Positions 8,409 to 16,902 of a stretch of 64,000 nt of DNA are shown piece after piece. The stretch comes from Archangium lansingense. GTDB taxonomy: Bacteria > Myxococcota > Myxococcia > Myxococcales > Myxococcaceae. The stretch is taken from NCBI RefSeq assembly GCF_026626635.1, contig NZ_JAPNKA010000001.1, positions 8,246,001-8,310,000 on the forward strand, read 5' to 3'. The notes beneath the pieces were generated by a model, which saw nothing but the letters and a program-made list of their open reading frames with translations, ran no database searches and was not told the origin of the DNA. Numbering within the stretch: the first letter of the stretch is position 1; each line of letters starts with the position of its first letter. Made by a program: the position numbers and the translations under genes.

Positions 8409-9179
8409 ATGGAGCTTCAGGGAAACACCGTCCTCGTCACGGGGGGCGCTTCAGGGATTGGCAGGAGCATCGTCCAGGAACTGCTGGCCCGGGATAACAC
8501 GGTCATCGTTTGTGGCCGCGACCCGCGCAAGCTCGAGGCGCTGCGGCAGGAGCAGCCCCGAGTGAAGACGATCGTCGCGGATCTCTCCACTACCGCGGAG
8601 GTGGAGCGGCTGGCGGGGCGGGTGCTCAAGGAATTCCCGGCGCTCAACGGCGTCATCCACAGCGCCGCCGTCCAGCACAACAACCTGATGACGGACGACG
8701 ACTATGAGCCCCAGCGCATCGACGAGGAGGTGCGCATCAACCTGGTGGCGCCCATGCTCTTGACGAAGCTCCTGCTGCCCGCGCTGCGGCGCCGGGACAC
8801 GGCCTTCCTCGTCAACATCACCTCGGGGCTGGCCATGGTCCCCAAGACGCGCTCGGCGGTCTACTGCGGCACCAAGGGGGGCCTGCGCATCTTCTCCCAG
8901 TCGTTGCGGCACCAGCTGCGTGGCACGCCGGTCCGCGTGATCGAGCTGCTGCCCCCGGTGGTGGACACCCCGATGACCCACGGGCGCGCGGAGGAGCTCA
9001 AGATTTCGCCCGAGCAGGTGGCTCGCGAACTCATGCGGGGGCTCGCGCGCGACAAGGAGGAGATCCGCGTCGGCAAGGTGAAGCTGTTGGCGTGGCTCCA
9101 GCGGCTGGCGCCAGGCACTGCGTCCCGGATGATGAGCCGACTGGCCCTCATCCCCCTGCTGCTGACCATCTCTCCGTGA
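8409..9179 (+). CDS. Short-chain dehydrogenase/reductase
   Basis: 256 residues, classical SDR. The NAD(P)-binding TGGASGIG starts near residue 11. CGRDPRKLEAL follows and suggests NADP preference. Next are DLSTTAEVE, the NSAG-equivalent region, and the catalytic YCGTK with Tyr about 152 and Lys about 156, preceded by the Ser in ITSGL. The C-terminus (LALIPLLLTISP) is hydrophobic, as in DltE-like members. The ATG at 8409 follows GGAGGCAGG; an earlier in-frame ATG at 8328 lies in promoter DNA. Divergent from the Crp/Fnr regulator, which probably controls it. Substrate unknown. Confidence 0.9.
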   Translation: MELQGNTVLVTGGASGIGRSIVQELLARDNTVIVCGRDPRKLEALRQEQPRVKTIVADLSTTAEVERLAGRVLKEFPALNGVIHSAAVQHNNLMTDDDYEPQRIDEEVRINLVAPMLLTKLLLPALRRRDTAFLVNITSGLAMVPKTRSAVYCGTKGGLRIFSQSLRHQLRGTPVRVIELLPPVVDTPMTHGRAEELKISPEQVARELMRGLARDKEEIRVGKVKLLAWLQRLAPGTASRMMSRLALIPLLLTISP

Positions 9180-9198
9180 GCTGGAGTGAGTGCGTAGC

Positions 9199-10506
9199 TC
9201 AGTTCACCTCGCGCAGGTTCCGCTCGGCGACTCGCGTCAGCGAGGCAACACGCTTGTAGAGCCAGTCGCCAAACGGAACGATGCGCTCGGGCTTCATCCG
9301 CCTCGGGAGCGCACCCATGGATTCATCGAAGGGGATGATGGCGTACTCACCCTCCGGCGAACTCACACGCTGATCGAAAGCCCACGACTTCCCGTCGTGC
9401 CACCCGCCGTGGAACACGAAGAGCTGTTCCAACTCCTCGTTGCCCGTGGCCTCCACGAGATCATCGAGCTCGTAGTCGCCCTCTCCGACAATCTCCAGGC
9501 AGCTCCACCCTCCCCCCGTCACGTTGCCACAGTAGAACATCGCCAGACCCTCATCGGCCTGACCATCGAGGATCCAGGTGATGGAGCCATACACCCGCAC
9601 GAAGTAGTCCCAGCTCGACTCGTTCTTCTTCGGAGCCCGAGGTTTCGCCGTCTTCCAACGCCCGACACGCTGCTTGTGCACGTCGAGGAAGAAGGAAGCA
9701 TGGTTCTCGACGGAGGTGACACGCTCGCGATCCTTCTTCGCGTCGAGGCACTCCGTGACGAAATGAGCCTTCGGGAGGCGCGTGTGCAGATCCTTCAGAA
9801 TCGCGACGGCCGCATCGACGGCCTCGAAGGCGTTCTTCGGCTTCGCGATGGCGGCCTTCTTCGCGACGGGCTTTCGAGCTGGTGCTCCCTTCGGAGGTTT
9901 CGGCTCGGGATTGGGGTGCCGGGCCCCCATGAGTTCGATGAGGTATGTCCTGAATCCCGCCTTCTGTTTGGCCTGGATGCGCTTCTCGGCGAGCGCGATA
10001 GCGGCCTCACGGCTCGGCGTGGGGGTCTCCTGGCGCATGTTCTCGATGACACTCGTGCCATCCACATGCACCGTCCACTTGTCGGACGAGCCCTTGCGGT
10101 ACTCGCGCACCGTCACCTGCTTCTTCGTTGCGTTCCAGGGCGTGCCGTCTCGGAACGAGAGCGCCCGGTAGCGAGCAAGCAGCGGCTCGACTTCTGATGA
10201 GGCGACGAGCGCCGCGACGCTGGAGCCATTCAGCACTCCCCGGTGGAGCACCGCCTGCTCACCACGAATCTCCACGTCGACGAAGAGCTGGTCGAGCAGC
10301 TTGTAGAGGGAGAACCGCTCCGTGACGGGAGCCGTGAGCCGCGCCACCTTCTCCTCGTCGCCTTTGTAGAGGACGCCGTCGCTCGACACCCGCAGCCTGG
10401 AGTCGCCGGAGAAGAACCAGACCTCCTCCTTCGAATCGATCGGCGGATCGATGTAGTAGATGCGTTCGCCGCCATTGAGCTTCTCAATCCGGGTCCAATT
10501 GGCCAT
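9199..10506 (-). CDS. WGR-like domain hypothetical protein
   Basis: 435 residues from the ATG at 10506 (a start 5 codons upstream is possible). The middle, about 145-200, resembles a WGR fold: VREYRKGSSDKWTVHVDGTSVIENM followed by a long helix AAIALAEKRIQAKQKAGF. A lysine/proline linker (PKPPKGAPARKPVAKKAAIAKPK) separates it from a C-terminal domain of about 200 residues, rich in Trp, with FYCGNVTGGGWSCLEIV and VFHGGWHDGKSWAFD. No signal peptide. Function is not recognised. Another WGR protein is encoded at 15024-16856, so the domain recurs in this neighbourhood. Confidence 0.75.
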   Translation of the reverse strand: MANWTRIEKLNGGERIYYIDPPIDSKEEVWFFSGDSRLRVSSDGVLYKGDEEKVARLTAPVTERFSLYKLLDQLFVDVEIRGEQAVLHRGVLNGSSVAALVASSEVEPLLARYRALSFRDGTPWNATKKQVTVREYRKGSSDKWTVHVDGTSVIENMRQETPTPSREAAIALAEKRIQAKQKAGFRTYLIELMGARHPNPEPKPPKGAPARKPVAKKAAIAKPKNAFEAVDAAVAILKDLHTRLPKAHFVTECLDAKKDRERVTSVENHASFFLDVHKQRVGRWKTAKPRAPKKNESSWDYFVRVYGSITWILDGQADEGLAMFYCGNVTGGGWSCLEIVGEGDYELDDLVEATGNEELEQLFVFHGGWHDGKSWAFDQRVSSPEGEYAIIPFDESMGALPRRMKPERIVPFGDWLYKRVASLTRVAERNLREVN

Positions 10507-10643
10507 GGCGGTTCTTCGCACACCGGCCGCTCGGGGGACAACGACAGAAGTTCGTCACCGGGAGCGAGCCGCATTTCACCGAGTCTCTCGACTCCCGGCC
10601 GGACAATGAGGTTTGTTGCGCCCCTCTTTCGCGCGCCCACGGT

Positions 10644-11270
10644 GTGGCGCGCGGAGTTCCAGAAGGGAAATCGATACAACGCGGAAGCAGTTCGAGGAAT
10701 GCCCTGCTGCTGATGGCGCTCATGGGCGCCATGCTGGCGGCGGGGTGAGAGGACCGAGAGGCAACCCAGGGAAGTGACGAGACGTCGCGGAGGACGGTGC
10801 GTGCCGCCAGTCTTACCCGGCGGACGCGGTTGGCCGCGAAGGACCGCGACTCGCTGTATCTCACCTCGGAGGGAACGCTCTGGGCCTGGGGCTACAACGG
10901 CTCCGGTCAGCTCGGCAATGGCACCTACCTCTCGAGCTCCGTCCCGGTGCAGTCGTATGTCGGCTACAACGCCGACTACCTCGCCGCGGGAAGCGCCCAC
11001 GTCGTGATGATGATCCCGTACGGCTACGTCTACGGCTGGGGCAGCAACTCCCACGGACAGCTCGGCGATGGCTCCAATGCCGACTACACCTCGCCCGTCC
11101 TGGTGTTCGGTGTAACGTTTGGCATCACGTCCACCTCCGCGGGTGGAAACTTCTCGCTGGCCAGACGGAGCAATGGAACCACGGCCACCTGGGGCGGCAA
11201 CCTCTACGGCCAGCTTGCCCAGGGCACCCTGGGCTACCGGTCGACGCCAGGCACCGTGACGTTCCCGTAG
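10644..11270 (+). pseudogene. RCC1-repeat lipoprotein gene with TGA at the lipobox
   Basis: Three RCC1-type blades are readable: GTLWAWGYNGSGQLGNGT, VYGWGSNSHGQLGDGS and TTATWGGNLYGQLAQGT. Myxobacterial relatives have about seven blades behind a lipoprotein signal. Reading upstream in the same frame gives a hydrophobic signal (NALLLMALMGAMLAAG) and then TGA at 10746-10748, followed by EDREATQ. LAAG-stop-ED is where LAAGC would be expected, so the lipidated Cys codon seems to have become TGA. The first linker to the repeats is short, so blades are also missing. A GTG at 10644 is a possible original start. Most likely a pseudogene. Confidence 0.6.
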
Positions 11271-11277
11271 TGAGCTC

Positions 11278-11313
11278 GGGGACACCGCGGACCGTCGTGC
11301 CCGCGGTGTCCCC
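11278..11313. terminator. 13-bp perfect hairpin after the RCC1 gene
   Basis: GGGGACACCGCGG and CCGCGGTGTCCCC pair around a 10-nt loop, 8 bp after the RCC1 stop. There is no T-run, so it is a strong hairpin of intrinsic-terminator shape rather than a textbook terminator. Confidence 0.55.
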
Positions 11314-11330
11314 TGGCATCCCGACCAGTC

Positions 11331-11380
11331 CGGCTGTCGCCACCCATTGTCGGCGACAGCCGCCGACATGTCGGCGACAG
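11331..11380. promoter_or_regulatory. Two TGTCGGCGACA palindromes 21 bp apart plus hairpin
   Basis: TGTCG-G-CGACA occurs at 11349-11359 and 11370-11380, exactly two helical turns apart, within a 21-bp direct repeat. An upstream CGGCTGTCGCC (11331-11341) pairs with 11352-11362, so alternative hairpins can form. The block is 250-300 bp ahead of the trypsin-like protease start, in a 356-bp gap (11271-11626) that otherwise has only the terminator hairpin. It is a plausible tandem operator. Confidence 0.4.
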
Positions 11381-11626
11381 CCGCAGATATGTCCAAAGTG
11401 GGTGAACGCGGTCGCGGGCCTGCGAACCGAAGGAGCTGCCGCGCTCTCCCATCCGTCCTCCACCACGGCGAGGGAGCGCCACACTGCGTCAGGAGGCACG
11501 GCGGCCCGGCGCGAGTCCGCTGGCGCGCCCCGTGCAACGACTGGATTTCGCGCCGGCTGGCGCAGCGAGCAGTACCCCCCGCAGTCACGCCCTCCACGCC
11601 GGCACCGCCTACACAGGAGAAAATCA

Positions 11627-13288
11627 ATGTCGCGAGGACACAATGGTCCAGGAGTCCCGAGGTCTTCGAGGTTCGTGCGCTGGTCGTCGGCGCTGTGCGT
11701 CGTCCTGAGCGCATGCACCGCACAGGACGAGCTGCCTGAAGAGAATCTCCAATCCTCGACCCAGGAGATCATCAACGGCACCCCGTACGACGCGGAGAAC
11801 AGCGGCTTCGTCATGATGGTCAGCAACGGCTCGCTCTGCAGCGCCACGTTGCTCAACAACGAGTGGGTGCTCACCGCGAAGCATTGCAACGTCGTCGCGG
11901 GAGCAACGGCGTATATGGGCTCGCAGTCCCGCGGGGTGATTCAGGTGGTCAACCACCCGAACCTGGATGTCACCCTGGCGCACCTGCAGAGCCCACTGAG
12001 CATGCGGAACTCGAGCAACGGGTACGCCAGGGAGTTGCGCACCACGCCGCTCGCGGTGGGGGAAGCGGTGCAGTGCTTTGGCTACGGCCTCAACACCTTC
12101 GACACGGGTTCTGGCACGCTGCGCACGGCGACCCTGAGCCTCAGCAGCCTTACGGCGACCGAATACACGTTCAACCGGAACAGCTCGGGCCAGGTGCAAT
12201 GGAAGGGAGACTCTGGCGGAACCTGCATCGACAGCGAGGGCAGGGCCGTTAGCGTCGCGTCCTACTGCTGGTACGGGAACAACGAGGTGTATTCCTGTGC
12301 CGTGGTGCGCTCGGATGTGTTCGCGAGTTGGGCGAATGACTACACCAACCTCCGGACCGGTGCCAGCTATCGCATCCAGGTGAAGGCAGACGGCCGCTTC
12401 CTCCACGAGGATGGATGGGGTGACAAGCTGATCAGCACGCGCTACCAGCCCAACGACGACTACGCCAGGTTCATCCTGGAGCCCAATGGCGAGGGCTGGC
12501 GGATCAAGGTGAAGGCAGACGGCCTCTACCTCCACGAGGATGGATGGGGCGACAAGCTGATCAGCACGCGCTACCAGTCCAACGACGATTACGCCGTGTT
12601 CATGTTCACTCCGTCCGGAGATGGGAGCTGGCGCATCTCCGTCAAGGCAGACGGCCTCTTCCTCCACGAGGATGGATGGGGTGACAAGTTGATCAGCACG
12701 CGCTACCAGTCCAACGATGATTTCGCCCGGTTCTATCTGACGCGGGTCGACATTCCGGTGAACTTCGAGTTCGGGAATGCGCGCCGCACCACCTCCACCG
12801 GCGACTGGGCCCCCTTCAGCTACAAGTCCGAGTGCGCCAGCGGTGAGATGGTGGCCGGTCTGTCCCTCAACCCCACCTCGCGCAATACCCGCATCGCGCT
12901 GTGCCGCGCCAGCGGTGACTCCCGCTTCCCGCACAACAGCTGCTACACCCGGCACTTCTCCACCGGCGACAGCCGCGGAACCCTCTCCACCGGCGACTGG
13001 GATTCCGGGCACTACAAGGGGGAGTGCGGCACGAACGAGTTCGTCGCCGGTGTGGCCCAGGACACCGCCCATGGGATCACCGCCATGCTCTGCTGCCCCG
13101 GAACGGTGGCCCACAACTCCTGCGTCGCCCGCGTCTTCGACGGCCAGAATGGGGGCTGGAATCCCGCCTCGGGCGACTGGGACCCCGGGAATTGGAAGGG
13201 CGAGTGCGGTCCTGGCAGCTATGCCGCGGGCCTCTCCCGCAACACCTCCACCGGCACGCCCCACGCGCTGCTCTGCTGCAGCCCGTAA
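11627..13288 (+). CDS. Trypsin-like serine protease lipoprotein with two triple-repeat modules
   Basis: 553 residues. The ATG at 11627 follows CAGGAGA. A lipoprotein signal ends in VVLSAC (lipid Cys about 28). The mature N-terminus is IINGTPY, typical of activated S1 proteases. The S1 domain (about 48-240) has the triad His in LTAKHC, Asp in LDVTLAHL and Ser in KGDSGGTC. Next come three 43-44 residue repeats from about 250, each with KADG-FLHEDGWGDKLISTRYQ-NDD, probably one beta-trefoil. Then three cysteine-containing repeats (STGDW-YK-EC----AGL-LC) run to the end. The tail modules probably bind a ligand such as carbohydrate (inference). The trefoil repeats are nearly identical at DNA level. 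Confidence 0.9.
   Translation: MSRGHNGPGVPRSSRFVRWSSALCVVLSACTAQDELPEENLQSSTQEIINGTPYDAENSGFVMMVSNGSLCSATLLNNEWVLTAKHCNVVAGATAYMGSQSRGVIQVVNHPNLDVTLAHLQSPLSMRNSSNGYARELRTTPLAVGEAVQCFGYGLNTFDTGSGTLRTATLSLSSLTATEYTFNRNSSGQVQWKGDSGGTCIDSEGRAVSVASYCWYGNNEVYSCAVVRSDVFASWANDYTNLRTGASYRIQVKADGRFLHEDGWGDKLISTRYQPNDDYARFILEPNGEGWRIKVKADGLYLHEDGWGDKLISTRYQSNDDYAVFMFTPSGDGSWRISVKADGLFLHEDGWGDKLISTRYQSNDDFARFYLTRVDIPVNFEFGNARRTTSTGDWAPFSYKSECASGEMVAGLSLNPTSRNTRIALCRASGDSRFPHNSCYTRHFSTGDSRGTLSTGDWDSGHYKGECGTNEFVAGVAQDTAHGITAMLCCPGTVAHNSCVARVFDGQNGGWNPASGDWDPGNWKGECGPGSYAAGLSRNTSTGTPHALLCCSP
12374..12748 (+). repeat. Three near-identical ~130-bp in-frame repeats
   Basis: Units begin near 12374, 12503 and 12635 (43, 44 and about 40 codons). 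The DNA encoding LHEDGWGDKLISTRYQ is almost the same in all three, differing mainly at single silent positions. This implies recent duplication or gene conversion. Three repeats of about 43 residues is the size of a beta-trefoil. Confidence 0.85.
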
Positions 13289-13303
13289 CGGCACATCCGT
13301 CGC

Positions 13304-14509
13304 CTACACGCCCGCTCCGGGCACAAGCGTGACGGGGAAGACGTAGCGCCCGTCCTCGGGCGCCTGCGCTCCCCGGTCCTTGCGTTCGCCGACGTTGCAC
13401 GTCCATTCCTCGGGCCGGTGACTCCCACCGAACGCCGAGGCGAGCACCCGGTCGATGTCCGAGGGGTCCTTCACGTCGAAGCGGATTCCCTCGAACCGGA
13501 CCGGGCCCTCGAACACGAAGGCGAAGTCGCGGCCGTACTGCGAATAGCTCGCCTCCCAGCGCACCTTCAGGTCCGCACCGGAGCGCTCCAGCACCGTCAG
13601 CTGGTTACCGTCCAGCGATGGCGCATCATTGCCGTACCACGCATCCCAGCACCCTTCCGGACCGACGGTGAGCGTCGACCACTCCGCGAGCGTCGGGTGC
13701 CGCCCTCCATTCGCCGCGGCGACCGGGATGTTCGATGCGTAGGGTGCCGGCTGGCCATCCTGGTTGGAGCTCTCGTCGACATGGATCTCCAGCGAGTACA
13801 TCACCGTGGCCCGCTCTGGCTGGTAGCGGTACTCGCGGGCCTCCAGGTCCGGGAGCCACGTGCTGACGTAGATGTCGAGGCGCGCCCCTCCGATCGCGTA
13901 CCCGTGCCCGGCCAGGACGAGCGGCTTCTCGGGCGTGGGCGTGTCCGCGGGGACCTTCTCGAGGGCCTCGGGATGACTCCAGGGATCCTCCGGGTCCTCG
14001 TGCTCGGGCGCGGGGGCCACCGGGTCGTCCGGGAGTGGCGAGAGCTGTGCGAGGAACGCGCCAAAGGACGCCGCGCAGGCGCGCGCCACGAAGAGGTCCT
14101 CGGTCTCGGTTTCCGCGTTGCTGTCGAAGAACCAGACCGTTCCCCGAGGAGTGTCCGGCCGGTCCGCGAGCTGCAGGCCGAAGCGGTTGATGGAGCCTCG
14201 CTGGTGCGTGAAGACCAGCACGTCGGGCGGGATGTTCTCGTCCCCGTACTCCAGCTGAGTCCACCCCTTGTCATGCAGCCCGAGGAGGTCGTCGATCCGC
14301 ACCTCCTGCTCCAGTGCGTCGCGGAGCCCGGTGGCGCACACTCCCAGGAGCGCGCCGTTGTACTGGACGAGCACCTCGCGGAAGTCGGCGGGCAGGGGAT
14401 GCGGAAGGCTTCGCTCGAACTGCTCCAGCCGCTCTGGCGTGAGCTCGGGGTTCTGGGGGTTGCGCCTGGCACTCGAAGCGAGCGCAGGAGGGAGGGCACT
14501 TGGAGGCAT
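13304..14509 (-). CDS. SMI1/KNR4 (SUKH) domain protein with extra C-terminal domain
   Basis: 401 residues. The N-terminal half has SUKH hallmarks: LTPERLEQFERSLPHPLPADFREVLVQYNGALLG, IDDLLGL, VLVFTHQRGSINRFGLQL, then VWFFDSNAE with FGAFLAQL. SUKH proteins are common immunity proteins of toxin systems and also housekeeping scaffolds. The C-terminal half (about 210-401) carries GYAIGGARLDIYVSTW and FEGIRFDVKDPSDIDRVL, unrecognised. No signal peptide. Last gene of a minus-strand run behind the DUF1772 gene (19 bp gap). No toxin gene is visible beside it, so an immunity role is unsupported. Confidence 0.75.
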   Translation of the reverse strand: MPPSALPPALASSARRNPQNPELTPERLEQFERSLPHPLPADFREVLVQYNGALLGVCATGLRDALEQEVRIDDLLGLHDKGWTQLEYGDENIPPDVLVFTHQRGSINRFGLQLADRPDTPRGTVWFFDSNAETETEDLFVARACAASFGAFLAQLSPLPDDPVAPAPEHEDPEDPWSHPEALEKVPADTPTPEKPLVLAGHGYAIGGARLDIYVSTWLPDLEAREYRYQPERATVMYSLEIHVDESSNQDGQPAPYASNIPVAAANGGRHPTLAEWSTLTVGPEGCWDAWYGNDAPSLDGNQLTVLERSGADLKVRWEASYSQYGRDFAFVFEGPVRFEGIRFDVKDPSDIDRVLASAFGGSHRPEEWTCNVGERKDRGAQAPEDGRYVFPVTLVPGAGV

Positions 14510-14528
14510 GGCCGGCGAAGGGGTGAGG

Positions 14529-15008
14529 TCAGCGGAGCGAGAGGATCAGCAACACCGCCGCCACAGTACAGGCCACCGCCCGCACGTGGTTCCAGGCCGA
14601 CCAACCGGCGACGTACCCTGCCCATCGGCTCGCGCCATCAGCGCTGTCCGCCGCGACAGCCGCCAAGGCGTCGTTCCTCGGTACATTGAACGCGGCTGTC
14701 ACCGCGAAGCTGCCGACGAGATAGACCCCGCTGCCAATGAGCCGGTAGAGCGCGTGGGACTCGTGCCACTTCAACAACGAGGCCACAGCCAACAGGGCAC
14801 AGGCCACCGTGCTTCCGAAGAACGCCGCCATGAACGGGGCCTCCAGCGCCGCGACATTGATGGCTTGCATGGCCGCGATGCCCTGCGCCGGTGGGAGACG
14901 CGCCAGACCTCTCATCACAAAGGCCGAGAAGGCGAAGAAGACCCCGGCCATCAACCCACAGCCGAGTGCCGACACGATCGTCAGCGCGAAGAGCAGCTCG
15001 TCGAGCAT
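14529..15008 (-). CDS. DUF1772 / anthrone-oxygenase-like membrane protein
   Basis: 159 residues with four predicted membrane helices (LFALTIVSALGCGLMAGVFF, FMAAFFGSTVACALLAVASL, LIGSGVYLVGSFAVTAAFNV, and AVACTVAAVLLILSL). FFAFSAFVMRGLA and AFNVPRND are the conserved features of DUF1772, the superfamily holding fungal anthrone oxygenases such as HypC-like proteins. An enzymatic role on aromatic polyketides is known for fungal members, but is only suggested here. Sits 15 bp after the LRR gene, in an apparent operon headed by the sigma-54-linked amidohydrolase. Confidence 0.8.
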   Translation of the reverse strand: MLDELLFALTIVSALGCGLMAGVFFAFSAFVMRGLARLPPAQGIAAMQAINVAALEAPFMAAFFGSTVACALLAVASLLKWHESHALYRLIGSGVYLVGSFAVTAAFNVPRNDALAAVAADSADGASRWAGYVAGWSAWNHVRAVACTVAAVLLILSLR

Positions 15009-15023
15009 GGGGAATGTGCTCTC

Positions 15024-16856
15024 TCAGGAGGTATGGGCCGAGAAGATGGTACGCAGGCCGGCGATGAGCGCGTTGTCGGGGTAGGGCTTGCCCAGCGTGT
15101 CCAGCGCATCGCGCAGCGCGCCAAAGAGCGCGCCCACGTGATGGCCGTACGTGCCGTCCCAGTTGAGAGTTTTGGCGAGGAATTCGCTCTGCTTCTTGAA
15201 CTCCGCCAGCGCCGCGTCGTACGGCGCCGCCGTGGGAATGTTGATGCGCAGGAGCACTCCCAGCAGCGCGATGACCTCCGTGAAGTCGTAACGCCGCGCC
15301 TTGAAGTCGTAGAAGTGCTCGAGACGAATCTTGTCGGTGCCGAACCAGAAGCGGATGTGGTCAACGGCCCACTGAGCGCTCTCCTCCACGGTCACGCTCA
15401 TCTGCGCGTGGAGCTCTGGGTCCACCTGCGTCACGAGTGATTTCTGGACGGTGAGCTTTCGCAGCGTGGTGCTGTCGAAGCGGCGCGTCGGCAGCGTGCG
15501 CAGCAACGTCTGGTGGACGGTCAGCTCCTCGAGCTTCGGCAGACGCGTGAGCACCTCGGGGAAGTCCCACATCAGCTCGACCTTCTGCCATCCGCCAAAA
15601 GAGGCCCGAACATAGGAGTACGGGTTGTTGGTGAGGTTCACCGTTCGCAGCTCGACACACTGGGCGAGTGACTCCGGGAGACGCCAGATGCAGTTGGCCT
15701 CGAGGTCCAGGAAGCGGAGCTTCGTCAGTGAGCCGATGGACTCGGGCAGCGTCTGTAGACCGTTGCCCCTGATGCGGAGCTCGCGAAGCTCCGTGAGGAG
15801 TCCGAGCTCCTCGGGCAACGTCCGGAGCTCGTTGTGCGTGAGATCGAGCTTCTCGAGGCGCCGGAAGCGGAAGAGCTCTTCTGGCAACGACATGAGGTCC
15901 TTACCTGCCAGCGAAAGGCTCTTGACCTTGTCGGGGTCCTCGAGCTTCTTGGCGACGAGCTTCCGGAACGCGCCCCGAACGCTGGTGAATTCGGGCAGGG
16001 AGATGGGCTTGCCGGCGGCCAGGAGCTCCCGCGCCTTGCGGAGATCGACACGACCGTCTTTCACCACCGCCGAGACGAACACGCCCTTCGCCTCGTAGGG
16101 GTCCTGCCTGTCTTCGACGCCACCCGAGACAGCGAAGACCTTCGCGCCCCACCCGAGGTACCGGTGCCCGTCGAGCTGACCCTCCGCCGAAATGGTGTGC
16201 TCGGTGGCGATGGTGCGGGCCACGAGATTGCCGCCCGCGGCGACGCAGCCGTGGTTGTAGACGCCGACCAGGTCCCCGGTCGTGACGTCTCCGTTGACCC
16301 GTATCTGTGAGCCGCCGGTCGCGATTCTCTGAGCGATGAGATGGCCATGGACCTGCAGGAAAGGCCCGTAGTCGTTCTCGAAATTGGCGAGGCAGCCCTC
16401 GATGGTCAGGTTGCCGCGCACGATGAGCCCGATGAAGGGCGAGTCATTCTCGTCGGCCAGGGCGAGGATGCCGCTGCGGTAGTCGAGCCACAGGTCATGG
16501 GGCACGACGACGTCCCCAGTGAGCACGAGGACGCGATCATTCTCGTCCACGTTGTTGCCGACGGCCTTCACCTCGTCCTTCACTTGCGACCAGGTGAAGG
16601 TCTCGAAGGCGAGCTCGCTGGCGTAATAGCCCTTGGCGACCTTGGCCGCGACAGTCTTCCGGGCGAAGGCCGCCGCGGCCTCCTCTGAGGGGAAGGCCTT
16701 CGACTCGCGCTTGCCGGCCGTACCCACCACTCCGTGATGCAGGTCGAGGCTCGCGCCGCGCTGCTCATATGACCAGAATTTGAGAGCAGCCCCCTCCAGG
16801 CCCTGGAGCCGCAGCTGGAGGCGATGGGGAATCGTCGGAAGTAGGGGTGCTCGCAT
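15024..16856 (-). CDS. WGR - beta-solenoid - leucine-rich repeat protein
   Basis: 610 residues. It starts with a WGR domain (about 10-90: LKFWSYEQRGASLDLHHGVVGTAGKRESKAF plus helix). A bactofilin-like right-handed beta-solenoid follows (about 100-280: VLVLTGDVVVPHDLWLDY, GLIVRGNLTIEGCLANF, GHLIAQRIATGGSQIRVNGDVTTGD). Then come about six leucine-rich repeats (320-470: LEKLDLTHNELRTLPEEL, LRELRIRGNGLQTLPESI, LRFLDLEANCIWRLPESL). A helical C-terminal domain closes it. No signal peptide, so probably a cytoplasmic scaffold or interaction protein. The ATG at 16856 avoids overlap with the amidohydrolase; a TTG at 16928 is possible. Ribosome site is weak. Confidence 0.8.
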   Translation of the reverse strand: MRAPLLPTIPHRLQLRLQGLEGAALKFWSYEQRGASLDLHHGVVGTAGKRESKAFPSEEAAAAFARKTVAAKVAKGYYASELAFETFTWSQVKDEVKAVGNNVDENDRVLVLTGDVVVPHDLWLDYRSGILALADENDSPFIGLIVRGNLTIEGCLANFENDYGPFLQVHGHLIAQRIATGGSQIRVNGDVTTGDLVGVYNHGCVAAGGNLVARTIATEHTISAEGQLDGHRYLGWGAKVFAVSGGVEDRQDPYEAKGVFVSAVVKDGRVDLRKARELLAAGKPISLPEFTSVRGAFRKLVAKKLEDPDKVKSLSLAGKDLMSLPEELFRFRRLEKLDLTHNELRTLPEELGLLTELRELRIRGNGLQTLPESIGSLTKLRFLDLEANCIWRLPESLAQCVELRTVNLTNNPYSYVRASFGGWQKVELMWDFPEVLTRLPKLEELTVHQTLLRTLPTRRFDSTTLRKLTVQKSLVTQVDPELHAQMSVTVEESAQWAVDHIRFWFGTDKIRLEHFYDFKARRYDFTEVIALLGVLLRINIPTAAPYDAALAEFKKQSEFLAKTLNWDGTYGHHVGALFGALRDALDTLGKPYPDNALIAGLRTIFSAHTS

Positions 16857-16902
16857 GGCCCGAGGAACTACTTCGAAGCGGTGACGCCGCGCAATGAAAC
16901 GG

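Noticed and set aside
10746..10748. Selenocysteine codon in the RCC1 lipoprotein
   Set aside because: No convincing hairpin directly after TGA, and lipidation needs Cys; nonsense mutation is simpler.
9199..16856. Toxin-antitoxin or polymorphic toxin locus around the SUKH gene
   Set aside because: No toxin domain, secretion tag or immunity array is visible, so the SUKH gene alone does not support it.
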